A DNA stretch of 40,057 nucleotides from an uncultured Flavobacteriaceae bacterium (GCA_937924845.1 CALDUQ010000013.1:1-40057), one strand, 5' to 3'; positions 28,590 to 39,377 are shown, counted from the first letter of the stretch. The notes: generated from the letters alone by a model not told the origin. Numbers and translations: made by a program.

Positions 28590-29345
28590 ATGAAAACAAT
28601 AGCCTTTGCCCTAACGTTAATTTTATTTACAAGTTGTGAAATTGTTCAAGAAACAAAATTTGAACCTAATGGTAGTGGAAATTACAGCTTAGGGTTTGAT
28701 TTTTCTGAAATGATGAAAATGGGAAATAATGTTGAAAAAGACAGCAACACCAAACAATTAGACACTTTAATAAATTTTTCTGAATTTTTGGAATTAAAAA
28801 AAGATAGCATCTCTAAATTAAGTAAGGAAAAGCAGGATAAAATAAAACAGCTAGAGCGCTTTAGCTTGCATTTAAAAATTGATTCGATATCAAAAAAAAG
28901 TGTAATGAAAATTGATTATCAGTTTGACGATGTTTCTGAATTAAAATTATTCGGAGAAAAATTACAAGATCAAAAAATCAAAGAATTAAAATTATTTTCG
29001 GATAAGACTAAAAAAAACAAAAAGGGAAAAGGTAATGGCATACCAGATTTCAACAAATATTATGACTTAAATTTTAGTAAATCCTCTTTTTCTGTAAAGT
29101 TAAATTCATTAGGCGTATCAGAAACTTCTAAAAATAAAGATACTACCTTAACAAAAGATAATCCTATGGCTAATATGATTAGATTTAAATCAAGGTATAT
29201 ATTTCCTTATAAAATAAAAAGTGTTGCAAATGAAAATGTTCGAATTTTACCTAATTTCAAGGGTATTGAAATTACAGGAAACTTATTTGAAATTAATAAT
29301 AACCCAAAATATTTTGACGTAACTGTTGAGTTTGAAGACGAATAA
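28590..29345 (+). CDS. Hypothetical lipoprotein
   Basis: MKTIAFALTLILFTSCEIVQE lipobox; no other domain recognised. Confidence 0.7.
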   Translation: MKTIAFALTLILFTSCEIVQETKFEPNGSGNYSLGFDFSEMMKMGNNVEKDSNTKQLDTLINFSEFLELKKDSISKLSKEKQDKIKQLERFSLHLKIDSISKKSVMKIDYQFDDVSELKLFGEKLQDQKIKELKLFSDKTKKNKKGKGNGIPDFNKYYDLNFSKSSFSVKLNSLGVSETSKNKDTTLTKDNPMANMIRFKSRYIFPYKIKSVANENVRILPNFKGIEITGNLFEINNNPKYFDVTVEFEDE

Positions 29346-29492
29346 AAAATAAAATTAATTGCGTTATTATTAAAACAACAATAATCTACTAAACAGCACT
29401 GTTATTTAGTAGAAGAATTAACGTTACTGATTCAAAAAAAACAATAAAACGAAGTTATATCAACTTTCTATAATAAACGTAAACCACTTATA

Positions 29493-30104
29493 ATGAAACT
29501 TATTTGCGTAGGGCGTAATTACACCGAACATATAAACGAGCTTAAAAACGAAAAACCAGAAAACCCAATATTGTTTTTAAAGCCCGACTCTGCAATTATC
29601 CCAAAAAAACAACCTTTTTTTATTCCAGATTTTTCGAACGATATACATCATGAGGTCGAAATATTAGTTAAAATCACTAAAGTAGGTAAATACATTGATC
29701 AAAAATTTGCCCATAAATATTATAATGACATTGGCTTAGGCATAGATTTTACAGCTCGTGATTTACAAAGTAAACTAAAAGCCAAAGGCCACCCGTGGGA
29801 AAAAGCAAAAGCATTTGACGGCTCAGCACTAATTGGTAAATGGCTACCAAAATCTGATTTTAATGATGTAAACAATATCAATTTTAGCCTACTTAAAAAT
29901 GACACTGAAGTTCAAAACAGCAATTCAAAACTAATGCTTTGGAAAATTGACGAACTTATTGCCTACATCTCACAGTATTTTACCTTAAAAATTGGCGATA
30001 TTATATTTACTGGTACACCCGCGGGTGTTGGTAAAGTAAATGCCAATGACACACTAACAGGCTACATCGAAAAAAACGAAATGTTTTCAATAAAAATAAA
30101 ATAA
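29493..30104 (+). CDS. Fumarylacetoacetate hydrolase family protein
   Basis: KLICVGRNYTEHINEL; FLKPDSAI; HHEVEILVKI; GDIIFTGTPAGVG. Confidence 0.93.
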   Translation: MKLICVGRNYTEHINELKNEKPENPILFLKPDSAIIPKKQPFFIPDFSNDIHHEVEILVKITKVGKYIDQKFAHKYYNDIGLGIDFTARDLQSKLKAKGHPWEKAKAFDGSALIGKWLPKSDFNDVNNINFSLLKNDTEVQNSNSKLMLWKIDELIAYISQYFTLKIGDIIFTGTPAGVGKVNANDTLTGYIEKNEMFSIKIK

Positions 30105-30107
30105 CTT

Positions 30108-30446
30108 ATGGATAAACATTATAATTTAGAAAAAATAGAAGAATTAGCGGGCGACGACCAAGACTTTATCAAAGATATTGTCTCCACATTTTTAAACGAA
30201 ACACCTAGCGATTTAAATAACTTAAAATTAGCCTTTTCTGAAAAAAATCACGTTTTAGTTTATCAATCCAGCCATAAAATAAAACCTAATCTTGATTTAT
30301 TTGGTATTGATTTAATAAACCACGCCAAAGCCATCGAAAAATGGGGCTTAGAAAAAAAAGATACCCCTATAGATGATAAAATATCTCATTTTATTGAAAT
30401 ACTTGAACTAGCCATAAACCAACTTAAAAACGATTATAACTTATAA
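30108..30446 (+). CDS. HPt (histidine phosphotransfer) domain protein
   Basis: QSSHKIKPNLDLFGI phosphoacceptor motif; all-helical length typical of HPt. Confidence 0.82.
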   Translation: MDKHYNLEKIEELAGDDQDFIKDIVSTFLNETPSDLNNLKLAFSEKNHVLVYQSSHKIKPNLDLFGIDLINHAKAIEKWGLEKKDTPIDDKISHFIEILELAINQLKNDYNL

Positions 30447-31696
30447 TGCTTGCAGAAATAATAACCATAGGTGACGAAATTTTAATAGGGCAAATTGTAG
30501 ATACTAACTCTGCATTTATAAGCAAAGCTTTAAACAAAATTGGCGTTTCAGTTTATCAAATAACGTCAATACAAGACGACAAAGCACACATTTTAAAAGC
30601 ACTAAAAGAAGCCGAACAAAATGCAAACATTATTATAATTACAGGAGGACTTGGCCCAACAAAAGACGACATCACCAAAACTACCATAGCAAATTATTTT
30701 AACGACACACTCGTAGTAGATAAAGCTGCACTAGACAACATAACGCATTTATGGCAAAATGTTATAAAAAAGCCATTACAACAGGTTAATATTGACCAGG
30801 CTTTGATGCCATCAAAATCAGAAACCCTAATAAACACGGTTGGTAGCGCCTCTGGCATTTGGATAAACAACAACAATAAAACATTTGTTGCACTACCAGG
30901 TGTACCCTACGAAATGAAGGCATTAATTACCAATGCCGTCATACCAAAATTAGAAAAAACATATCAATTACCATACATCGAGCATCAAACCATAATCACA
31001 TATGGCGTTGGCGAAAGTGTAATAGCAGAACAAATTAGCGAATTTGAAAACAATTTGCCGCATTTTATAAAACTTGCTTATTTACCAAGTTTAGGAAGTG
31101 TTCGCTTACGATTATCAGCAAAAGACACTGATAAGAACAAGGTTGTTACCACAATGCAACAACAAATCAATTTATTAAAACCGTTGTTAAAAAATATTGA
31201 CCATCATTTTGATAATGAACCAAACCGAATTATGCAAATTGGAGCACTATTAAAAGCTAATAATTTAAAGCTCGCTGTCGCGGAAAGTTGTACAGGAGGT
31301 GAAATTTCTAAACAAATAACGGCAAATCCAGGTGTATCGGCATTTTACAATGGCGGCATAACTACATACGCAACACAATCAAAAATTGATGTTTTAGGCA
31401 TCAGTACCGATATTATAAAAACATATGGCGTAGTAAGCACCAAAGTTGCCGAGGCGATGGCTAATGGCGTTAAAAAGCTATACAATAGCGCTTACGCTAT
31501 TGCCACTACAGGAGTTGCTGGCCCATCAAAAGGCGACTCAAACACAGATGTTGGTACAGTTATAATAAGTATTGCCACACCTAATTATACAATTTCAAAA
31601 CAATTTAACTTTGGAAAAAACAGATTTAGAGTTATACAAAAAGCAACATACAAGGCATTTGAGCTACTTGAAAAAGAAATTTTAAAAAATTGCTAA
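30446..31696 (+). CDS. cinA: CinA family competence/damage-inducible protein
   Basis: AEIITIGDEILIGQIVDTNSAFI; ITGGLGPTKDDITK; AVAESCTGGEISKQIT; TGVAGP. Confidence 0.95.
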   Translation: MLAEIITIGDEILIGQIVDTNSAFISKALNKIGVSVYQITSIQDDKAHILKALKEAEQNANIIIITGGLGPTKDDITKTTIANYFNDTLVVDKAALDNITHLWQNVIKKPLQQVNIDQALMPSKSETLINTVGSASGIWINNNNKTFVALPGVPYEMKALITNAVIPKLEKTYQLPYIEHQTIITYGVGESVIAEQISEFENNLPHFIKLAYLPSLGSVRLRLSAKDTDKNKVVTTMQQQINLLKPLLKNIDHHFDNEPNRIMQIGALLKANNLKLAVAESCTGGEISKQITANPGVSAFYNGGITTYATQSKIDVLGISTDIIKTYGVVSTKVAEAMANGVKKLYNSAYAIATTGVAGPSKGDSNTDVGTVIISIATPNYTISKQFNFGKNRFRVIQKATYKAFELLEKEILKNC

Positions 31697-31703
31697 ATTT
31701 AAT

Positions 31704-31733
31704 TTGCTCAACCACAAAGAATTTGTAAATTTG
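31704..31733 (+). promoter_or_regulatory. Flavobacterial sigma-A promoter for rpmB operon (TTG-N19-TAAATTTG)
   Basis: TTG 31704-31706, 19-nt spacer, TAAATTTG 31726-31733. Confidence 0.75.
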
Positions 31734-31775
31734 CACCTCGTTTAAAAACAACACAATTTTTAAAGTTATAAAATC

Positions 31776-32012
31776 ATGTCAAGAGTTTGTGAACTTACAG
31801 GAAAAAAAGCTATGGTTGGAAACAATGTTTCTCATGCATTAAATCGCACAAAGCGAAAATTTAATGCTAACCTTGTTAAGAAGCGTTTTTACCTTCCTGA
31901 AGAAGATAAGTGGGTAACTTTAAAAGTATCTACTTCAGCGTTAAAAACTATTAATAAAATAGGGATTACCGCAGCAATTAAAGAAGCTAAATCTAAAGGG
32001 TTTTTAAAATAA
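31776..32012 (+). CDS. rpmB: 50S ribosomal protein L28
   Basis: [43 protein letters not shown]. Confidence 0.97.
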   Translation: MSRVCELTGKKAMVGNNVSHALNRTKRKFNANLVKKRFYLPEEDKWVTLKVSTSALKTINKIGITAAIKEAKSKGFLK

Positions 32013-32066
32013 CCCAATATAGTGTAATGATATTTTTCGTTGTATCGAAAATAAAACCAATTTACA

Positions 32067-32249
32067 ATGGCAAAAAAAGGAAATAGAATACAAGTTATAT
32101 TAGAGTGTACTGAACACAAAGAATCTGGAAAACCAGGTACTTCTAGGTATATAACAACTAAGAACAAAAAAAACACGCCAGATAGAATGCAGATTAAAAA
32201 ATTTAATCCTATTCTTAAGCGTATGACTGTTCACAAGGAAATTAAATAA
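32067..32249 (+). CDS. rpmG: 50S ribosomal protein L33
   Basis: [48 protein letters not shown]. Confidence 0.97.
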   Translation: MAKKGNRIQVILECTEHKESGKPGTSRYITTKNKKNTPDRMQIKKFNPILKRMTVHKEIK

Positions 32250-32267
32250 TTTTAAGCACACTAAGTC

Positions 32268-32420
32268 ATGGCAAAAAAATCCGTAGCAACTTTACAAACA
32301 GGATCTAAAAGATTAACAAAAGCTATAAAAATGGTAAAATCTCCAAAAACAGGAGCTTACATGTTTGTAGAATCTATAATGAATCCAGACCAAGTAAATG
32401 ACTTTTTAGCTAAAAAATAA
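32268..32420 (+). CDS. DUF4295 domain-containing small protein (50 aa)
   Basis: Below the ORF-track length cutoff: MAKKSVATLQTGSKRLTKAIKMVKSPKTGAYMFVESIMNPDQVNDFLAKK; conserved position after rpmG. Confidence 0.9.
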   Translation: MAKKSVATLQTGSKRLTKAIKMVKSPKTGAYMFVESIMNPDQVNDFLAKK

Positions 32421-32443
32421 GTCCTTTACTATTACAATATTTT

Positions 32444-32476
32444 AAAGCAGCTTTCTAATTTTGAGAGCTGCTTTTT
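32444..32476 (+). terminator. Intrinsic terminator after rpmB-rpmG-DUF4295
   Basis: aaagcagct ... agctgcttttt stem followed by T-tract. Confidence 0.75.
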
Positions 32477-32581
32477 CTATATATAGTCAATTAAAAAACT
32501 ACAACATTTTTTTTAAAACAACAAAAAGAAAATAAATTTGTTATAACTTTAATGACTTTCAAATTTTAAAAACACAACCTA

Positions 32582-33535
32582 ATGAGTTTTTTTAAAAACG
32601 TATTTTCTTCTGATAAAAAAGAAACCCTAGATAAAGGTTTAGAAAAATCAAAATCTTCGTTTTTTACCAAGCTAAATAAAGCTGTTGCAGGCAAATCTAA
32701 AGTTGATGATGATGTATTAGATAGCCTTGAAGAAGTTTTAGTAACTAGCGATGTTGGTGTAAATACAACATTAAAAATAATTGACCGCATTGAAGCTCGT
32801 GTGGCCAAAGACAAATATCTTGGCACTAAAGAGCTAAATCAGATTTTAAGAGAAGAAATCGCAGGATTATTATCAGAAATTGATTCTGGAAATGAAACTG
32901 AGTTTGTAATTAAAAAATCTGATAAACCTCACGTTATAATGGTCGTTGGTGTAAATGGTGTTGGCAAAACCACTACCATAGGCAAACTTGCTTACCAATT
33001 AAAAAAACAAGGTTTAAATGTAGTTTTAGGTGCTGCCGATACTTTTAGAGCAGCTGCAATTGACCAATTACAAGTTTGGGCCGATCGTGTAAACATCCCA
33101 ATCATTAAACAAGAAATGGGTAGCGATCCTGCCTCAGTTGCTTTTGATGCCTTAGAATCTGGCGTTGCTCAAAATGCCGATGTTATTATAATCGACACAG
33201 CAGGTCGTCTTCACAATAAAGTAAATTTAATGAACGAGCTTACAAAAGTAAAACGCGTGATGCAAAAAGTAATTGACGATGCTCCTCATGACGTTTTACT
33301 AGTTTTGGATGGTTCTACAGGTCAAAATGCATTTGAGCAAGCTAAACAATTTACGGCAGCTACCGAAGTTACCTCCCTAGCTGTTACAAAACTTGATGGA
33401 ACTGCCAAAGGTGGTGTTGTAATTGGCATTAGCGATCAATTTCAAATTCCAGTAAAATATATTGGTGTTGGTGAAGGAATAGAAGATTTACAAGTTTTTA
33501 ATAAATTTGAGTTTGTAGATTCTTTTTTTAAATAA
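32582..33535 (+). CDS. ftsY: Signal recognition particle receptor FtsY
   Basis: VVGVNGVGKTTTIGKLAYQ; GAADTFRAAAIDQLQVWADR; IIDTAGRLHNKVNLMNEL; TKLDGTAKGGV. Confidence 0.97.
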   Translation: MSFFKNVFSSDKKETLDKGLEKSKSSFFTKLNKAVAGKSKVDDDVLDSLEEVLVTSDVGVNTTLKIIDRIEARVAKDKYLGTKELNQILREEIAGLLSEIDSGNETEFVIKKSDKPHVIMVVGVNGVGKTTTIGKLAYQLKKQGLNVVLGAADTFRAAAIDQLQVWADRVNIPIIKQEMGSDPASVAFDALESGVAQNADVIIIDTAGRLHNKVNLMNELTKVKRVMQKVIDDAPHDVLLVLDGSTGQNAFEQAKQFTAATEVTSLAVTKLDGTAKGGVVIGISDQFQIPVKYIGVGEGIEDLQVFNKFEFVDSFFK

Positions 33536-33587
33536 AACCACCTTAGCTAACATTAAAAACAACTAGTAATTAAGAGAATACATTAAG

Positions 33588-34892
33588 ATGCGTACCAAAT
33601 CTGTAAAAAAAAATAAAATTAATGTGGTTACATTAGGCTGTAGTAAAAATGTTTACGATAGTGAAGTTTTAATGGGACAACTAAAAGCCAACAACAAAGA
33701 TGTTGTGCATGAGCAAGAAGGTAATATTGTAGTTATTAATACCTGCGGATTTATAGATAATGCAAAAGAAGAAAGTGTAAACACCATACTCGATTACGCT
33801 CAAAAAAAAGAAGCTGGCATTGTTGACAAAGTATTTGTTACAGGTTGCTTGAGTGAACGCTACAAACCCGATTTACAAAAAGAAATCCCTAATGTAGATC
33901 AATATTTTGGAACCACCGAACTACCTGCTCTTTTAAAAGCATTAGGTGCCGACTATAAGCATGAACTTATAGGCGAACGTTTAACTACCACACCAAAAAA
34001 TTATGCCTATTTAAAAATTGCAGAAGGGTGTGATAGGCCATGCAGTTTTTGTGCAATACCATTAATGCGAGGTAAACACAAATCTAAACCCATTGAAAAC
34101 TTAGTTATCGAAGCTGAAAAATTAGCAGCAAAAGGTGTTAAAGAACTTATATTAATCGCTCAAGATTTAACTTATTATGGTTTAGATTTATATAAAAAAC
34201 GAAATCTTGCCGAACTTTTAAAAAATCTTGTTAAGGTAGATGGCATTGAATGGATACGCTTACATTATGCATTTCCAACAGGATTTCCTATGGATGTGCT
34301 AGAAATAATGAAAGCTGAGCCTAAAATATGTAATTATTTAGATATACCGTTGCAACATATCTCAGACGCCATATTAAAAAGTATGCGACGAGGCACAACC
34401 ATGGAAAAAACCAACAAATTATTAAAGTCATTTAGAGCAACCGTACCCGAAATGGCCATTAGAACAACCTTAATTGTAGGCTATCCTGGCGAAACAGAAG
34501 AAGATTTCAACACACTTAAACAATGGGTTACAGATATGCGATTTGAACGTTTAGGCTGTTTTACCTATTCGCACGAAGAAAACACACATGCTTTTAACTT
34601 AACAGATGATGTTCCGCAGGAAATAAAACAACAACGTGCCAATGAAATTATGGATATACAATCACAAATTTCATGGGAATTAAACCAGCAAAAAATAGGA
34701 TCAATCGTTAAAATTGTTGTTGACCGCAAAGAAGGTGATTACTTTGTAGGTAGAACAGAGTTTGATTCGCCCGATGTTGACAACGAGGTGTTAATTAATG
34801 CAAAAGACGTGTATTTAAAAACAGGCGAATACACTACCGTAGAAATAATAGACGCTGCCGATTTTGATTTATATGCAAAAGTTGTAAATTAA
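33588..34892 (+). CDS. rimO: Ribosomal protein uS12 methylthiotransferase RimO
   Basis: VVTLGCSKNVYDSEVLMGQL; radical SAM IAEGCDRPCSFCAIPLMRGKHKS; C-terminal TRAM-like region. Confidence 0.96.
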   Translation: MRTKSVKKNKINVVTLGCSKNVYDSEVLMGQLKANNKDVVHEQEGNIVVINTCGFIDNAKEESVNTILDYAQKKEAGIVDKVFVTGCLSERYKPDLQKEIPNVDQYFGTTELPALLKALGADYKHELIGERLTTTPKNYAYLKIAEGCDRPCSFCAIPLMRGKHKSKPIENLVIEAEKLAAKGVKELILIAQDLTYYGLDLYKKRNLAELLKNLVKVDGIEWIRLHYAFPTGFPMDVLEIMKAEPKICNYLDIPLQHISDAILKSMRRGTTMEKTNKLLKSFRATVPEMAIRTTLIVGYPGETEEDFNTLKQWVTDMRFERLGCFTYSHEENTHAFNLTDDVPQEIKQQRANEIMDIQSQISWELNQQKIGSIVKIVVDRKEGDYFVGRTEFDSPDVDNEVLINAKDVYLKTGEYTTVEIIDAADFDLYAKVVN

Positions 34893-34949
34893 CATCCTTA
34901 TATATTATAAAAACATTACTAAAATTCTAATCATATACTAAATACAATT

Positions 34950-36575
34950 ATGGGAAAAGGTTTTTTTAAAGTACCTGAAGCGATTAATGAACCAATCAAA
35001 AGTTATGCACCTGGAACTCCAGAACGCAAAGCTGTTCTTGAAGCTTATAAAAAAATGTATAACAGCTCTATTGATGTGCCATTTTACATTAATGGCAAAG
35101 ATGTTACCACAGGAAACACCAAACCAATGTCTCCGCCGCATGACCATAAACACATTGTAGGCCATTATCACCTCGCCGAAAAAACACATGTAGAACAAGC
35201 CATTACTACTGCTTTAGAAGCAAGAAAATCATGGTCACAATTACCTTGGGAACAACGTGCAGGTATTTTTTTAAAAGCAGCCGAGCTTATCGCTGGGCCG
35301 TATCGCGCAAAAATTAATGCCGCAACAATGATGGCACAATCAAAAACTGTACATCAAGCAGAAATCGACTCGGCATGTGAGTTTATTGATTTTTTACGCT
35401 TTAACGTTCAGTTTATGACTGAAATATATAAAGATCAACCTAAAAGCACTAGCGATGCTTGGAATCGTGTTGAATATAGACCTCTAGAAGGTTTTACTTA
35501 TGCTGTCACCCCTTTTAATTTTACTGCTATCGCAGGAAACCTCCCATCATGTATGGCGTTAATGGGCAATGTTGTAGTTTGGAAACCTAGTGATAGTCAA
35601 ATATTTTCAGCAAAAATCATCATGGATGTTTTTAAAGAAGCAGGTGTACCCGATGGGGTAATTAATGTTGTTTTTGGTGATCCAAAAATGATTACAGATA
35701 CGGTTTTAGCAAGCCCAGATTTTTCGGGACTACATTTTACAGGCTCAACATTTATTTTTAAAGAATTATGGAAACAAATAGGCACTAACATTCATACCTA
35801 TAAAACTTACCCACGTATTGTTGGCGAAACTGGTGGAAAAGATTTTATAATTGCTCACAAATCGGCAGTACCAAAACAAGTTGCTACCGCAATAAGCAGA
35901 GGTGCATTTGAGTTTCAAGGTCAAAAATGCAGTGCTGCATCAAGGGCTTATATACCTTCAAACATATGGGAAGAGGTGAAAAATTTTGTAATTGAAGACG
36001 TGAAATCATTTAAAATGGGATCGCCAGAAAATTTAGAAAATTTTATTACTGCCGTAATTCACGAAGGCTCATTTGATAAACTAGCTACTTATATTGATCA
36101 AGCTAAAACTGATAGTAATGCTGAAATTATTGTAGGCGGAAATTACGATAAAAGCAAAGGTTACTTTATAGAACCTACCGTTATAGTAACTACAGACCCT
36201 AAATATATTACCATGTGTGACGAACTTTTTGGCCCTGTAATTACAATATTTGTTTATGATGCTGAAAAATATACTGAAACGCTAAAATTAGTGAATAGCA
36301 CTAGCGATTATGCATTAACTGGTGCGATTTTATCAACAAATCGTTATGCTATTGAAGAGGCTACAAAAGAGCTTCAGGATGCTGCTGGTAATTTTTATAT
36401 AAATGATAAGCCAACAGGAGCAGTAGTTGGACAACAACCTTTTGGCGGTGCGCGTGCATCGGGTACTAACGACAAAGCTGGTAGTCCACAAAACTTATTA
36501 CGTTGGGTTTCACCACGATTAATAAAAGAGACTTTTGTAACACCAACCGATTATCGTTACCCATTTTTAGGATAA
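34950..36575 (+). CDS. pruA: L-glutamate gamma-semialdehyde dehydrogenase
   Basis: AVTPFNFTAIAGNLPS; RIVGETGGKDFIIAH; GAFEFQGQKCSAASRAYIP. Confidence 0.96.
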   Translation: MGKGFFKVPEAINEPIKSYAPGTPERKAVLEAYKKMYNSSIDVPFYINGKDVTTGNTKPMSPPHDHKHIVGHYHLAEKTHVEQAITTALEARKSWSQLPWEQRAGIFLKAAELIAGPYRAKINAATMMAQSKTVHQAEIDSACEFIDFLRFNVQFMTEIYKDQPKSTSDAWNRVEYRPLEGFTYAVTPFNFTAIAGNLPSCMALMGNVVVWKPSDSQIFSAKIIMDVFKEAGVPDGVINVVFGDPKMITDTVLASPDFSGLHFTGSTFIFKELWKQIGTNIHTYKTYPRIVGETGGKDFIIAHKSAVPKQVATAISRGAFEFQGQKCSAASRAYIPSNIWEEVKNFVIEDVKSFKMGSPENLENFITAVIHEGSFDKLATYIDQAKTDSNAEIIVGGNYDKSKGYFIEPTVIVTTDPKYITMCDELFGPVITIFVYDAEKYTETLKLVNSTSDYALTGAILSTNRYAIEEATKELQDAAGNFYINDKPTGAVVGQQPFGGARASGTNDKAGSPQNLLRWVSPRLIKETFVTPTDYRYPFLG

Positions 36576-36582
36576 TACAATC

Positions 36583-36632
36583 ATTATAAAAAAAAGCCCG
36601 ACACAATTTTGTGTCGGGCTTTTTTTTATAAT
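36583..36632. terminator. Bidirectional intrinsic terminator, perfect 24-nt arms
   Basis: attataaaaaaaagcccgacacaa-tt-ttgtgtcgggcttttttttataat. Confidence 0.92.
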
Positions 36633-36647
36633 CTAAAAACAAATTTA

Positions 36648-37964
36648 TTAGTAACGGTAATGTTCTGGTTTAAAAGGCCCTTCAACAGTTACACCAATGT
36701 ATTTAGCTTGATCTTCTTTAAGTTCGGTAAGCTCAACACCTATTTTAGCCAAATGTAATTTAGCAACTTTTTCATCTAAGTGCTTTGGCAACATATAAAC
36801 TTCATTTTTATAATTGTCGCTATTGTTCCATAACTCAATTTGAGCTAAAGTTTGGTTTGTAAACGAATTACTCATTACAAAACTAGGATGGCCTGTAGCA
36901 CAGCCTAAATTAACCAAACGACCTTCTGCAAGCACAATAACATCGTTACCATTAATATTATATTTATCAACTTGTGGCTTTATCGTATCTTTAGTATTAC
37001 CATATTTTTGGTTTAACCAAGCCATATCAATTTCATTATCAAAATGACCAATATTACAAACAATAGCCTTGTCCTTTAATGCTTCAAAATGCTCACCACG
37101 TACAATATCTTTATTACCGGTTGTAGTAATTACAACATCTGAATTACCAACTACAGTTTCAAGTTTTTTAACTTCAAACCCATCCATCGCAGCTTGTAAA
37201 GCACAAATTGGATCAATTTCGGTAACAGTTACAATACTACCAGCGCCTCTAAATGAAGCTGCGGTACCTTTACCTACATCACCATAACCACAAACTGTAA
37301 CTCGCTTTCCTGCCAACATTAAGTCGGTTGCACGACGAATCGCATCTACAGCACTTTCTCGACAACCATATTTGTTGTCAAATTTAGATTTAGTTACAGA
37401 GTCATTAACATTAATAGCTGGCATAGTTAACGTTCCATTTTTTACACGCTCGTATAACCTATGAACCCCTGTTGTTGTTTCTTCCGATAGTCCTTTAATT
37501 CCAGGTGCTAATTCAGGGTATTTATCTAATACAATATTAGTTAAATCGCCACCGTCATCCAAAATCATATTTAACGGTTTTCGGTCTTCGCCGAAAAATA
37601 AAGTTTGCTCAATACACCAATCAAACTCTTCTTCGTTCATATCTTTCCAAGCGTAAACCGCAGTACCAGCATCAGCAATTGCAGCAGCAGCTTGATCTTG
37701 AGTAGAAAAAATATTACAAGAACTCCAAGTTACCTCAGCCCCTAATGCTTGTAGTGTTTCTATAAGCACAGCAGTTTGAATAGTCATGTGTAAACAACCA
37801 GCTATCCTTGCCCCTTTAAGCGGCTGAGATGCACCATATTCCTCACGAAGACTCATTAATCCAGGCATTTCAGCTTCAGCTAATTTTATCTCTTTTCGCC
37901 CCCATGCAGCAAGCGACATATCTTTTACCTTATTAGGCACATATGCAATGGTTTTTGTACTCAT
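36648..37964 (-). CDS. ahcY: Adenosylhomocysteinase
   Basis: [64 protein letters not shown]-terminus; ORF extends to 38015 but ATG 37964 ([10 protein letters not shown]) fits. Confidence 0.97.
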   Translation of the reverse strand: MSTKTIAYVPNKVKDMSLAAWGRKEIKLAEAEMPGLMSLREEYGASQPLKGARIAGCLHMTIQTAVLIETLQALGAEVTWSSCNIFSTQDQAAAAIADAGTAVYAWKDMNEEEFDWCIEQTLFFGEDRKPLNMILDDGGDLTNIVLDKYPELAPGIKGLSEETTTGVHRLYERVKNGTLTMPAINVNDSVTKSKFDNKYGCRESAVDAIRRATDLMLAGKRVTVCGYGDVGKGTAASFRGAGSIVTVTEIDPICALQAAMDGFEVKKLETVVGNSDVVITTTGNKDIVRGEHFEALKDKAIVCNIGHFDNEIDMAWLNQKYGNTKDTIKPQVDKYNINGNDVIVLAEGRLVNLGCATGHPSFVMSNSFTNQTLAQIELWNNSDNYKNEVYMLPKHLDEKVAKLHLAKIGVELTELKEDQAKYIGVTVEGPFKPEHYRY

Positions 37965-38027
37965 AATTGTATATTTGTTTAAATCAAAATCGTGTGCAAA
38001 GATAATCATTAACATTTATAAAATTAA

Positions 38028-38657
38028 ATGCCGCTTTACAAAACACTTACGCCAAACGACCATACCACTGTTAAAATTTGGAAAATCACAGAATCTAAAG
38101 ACGAATTGTTTAAAAACATAGAGTTACAGCCAAAACATTTGCAACGCGTTATGGGCATGAAAAGCGAACTGCATCAATGCGGGTTTTTAAGCGTAAGACA
38201 CCTGTTAAAAAGCTTTGGCTATAGTGATTTAGATTTGAGCTATGACACTAATGGAAAACCGCATTTGGCCGACAAAAAACACATTTCAATTACACACTCT
38301 TTTAACTTTTCGGCAGTAATTATTAGCGAGAAACCTGTAGGTATTGACATTGAAAAACAAAGACCTAAAATATTAAAAATTGTACATAAATTTATTGATT
38401 TTGAAACAAGATTTATTGACACTACAAACCCTTTATCTATAAATAAATTAACCGTAATTTGGGGCGCTAAAGAAGCGCTATATAAAATATTTAATACTGT
38501 TGGGCTAAGCTTTAAACAACATATTTTAGTATTACCCTTTTTGTTAGAAAACGGTAATACAACGGCATGGATAAATTATTTTAACACAAAAACAAAATTT
38601 GAAATTGAATTTTTTGAAATTGAAAATTTTTACTGTGTATTTGCTTTTCCAAACTAA
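38028..38657 (+). CDS. 4'-phosphopantetheinyl transferase superfamily protein (Sfp-like)
   Basis: ISITHSFNFSAVIISEKPVGIDIEKQRPKI; WGAKEALYKIF. Confidence 0.88.
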   Translation: MPLYKTLTPNDHTTVKIWKITESKDELFKNIELQPKHLQRVMGMKSELHQCGFLSVRHLLKSFGYSDLDLSYDTNGKPHLADKKHISITHSFNFSAVIISEKPVGIDIEKQRPKILKIVHKFIDFETRFIDTTNPLSINKLTVIWGAKEALYKIFNTVGLSFKQHILVLPFLLENGNTTAWINYFNTKTKFEIEFFEIENFYCVFAFPN

Positions 38658-38669
38658 AATGACACTATA

Positions 38670-39377
38670 ATGACCGAGATTATTGATTTTTTTATTTCAC
38701 CTTACAAATCAGCTCCAGCTATAGATATACTATTAGAAATCATAGCAGCGGCCCTAGGAATCGCTAGTGTATTATATGCTAAAAAAGAAAATGTATTAGT
38801 TTTTCCGACAGGCATAATTAGCACATCAATTTACATTTACTTATTATCACAATGGAATTTATTTGGTGATTTAATAATTAACATTTATTATACACTTATG
38901 AGCTTATACGGTTGGTATGCTTGGATGTATTTAAAAAACAAAAACAACGAACAGTTAAACATATCTAAAACAACAGTAAAACAAAAATGGCTTGGTTTTT
39001 GTATATTTATCTTTGCTGCTGGTTTTGTTATAAGCCTTTATCGCTATTTTGAGGTTGTACCTAAACTTAACATAAAAGAAACTTTAGCGTTTATTTATGA
39101 TAAATTAAGTTCTGGTGATTTAGATAATTTTAGAGAGGCCATACCTTTTTTAGATTCTTTAACAACGGCATCAGCATTTGTAGCTATGTGGTTAATGGCT
39201 ATAAAGAAAATCGAACATTGGGTGTTTTGGATAATTACCAATATTTTTTCTATTCCGCTTTATTTTATAAAAGGATTTGGATTTACTGGAATACAATACA
39301 CCGTTTTTTTAATTTTAGCCTATTTAGGATATAAAGCATGGAAAAATCACTTAAACAAAAAGAGTCTACTTGTATAA
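38670..39377 (+). CDS. pnuC: Nicotinamide riboside/mononucleotide transporter PnuC
   Basis: NVLVFPTGIISTSIYIYLLSQWNLFGDLIINIYYTLMSLYGWYAW; WIITNIFSIPLYFIKG. Confidence 0.93.
   Translation: MTEIIDFFISPYKSAPAIDILLEIIAAALGIASVLYAKKENVLVFPTGIISTSIYIYLLSQWNLFGDLIINIYYTLMSLYGWYAWMYLKNKNNEQLNISKTTVKQKWLGFCIFIFAAGFVISLYRYFEVVPKLNIKETLAFIYDKLSSGDLDNFREAIPFLDSLTTASAFVAMWLMAIKKIEHWVFWIITNIFSIPLYFIKGFGFTGIQYTVFLILAYLGYKAWKNHLNKKSLLV

Noticed and set aside
37965-38027. Possible SAM or SAH riboswitch upstream of ahcY
   Set aside because: Only about 60 bp between the divergent genes, with a TATCTTTG-type promoter box; no room for or sign of a riboswitch fold.
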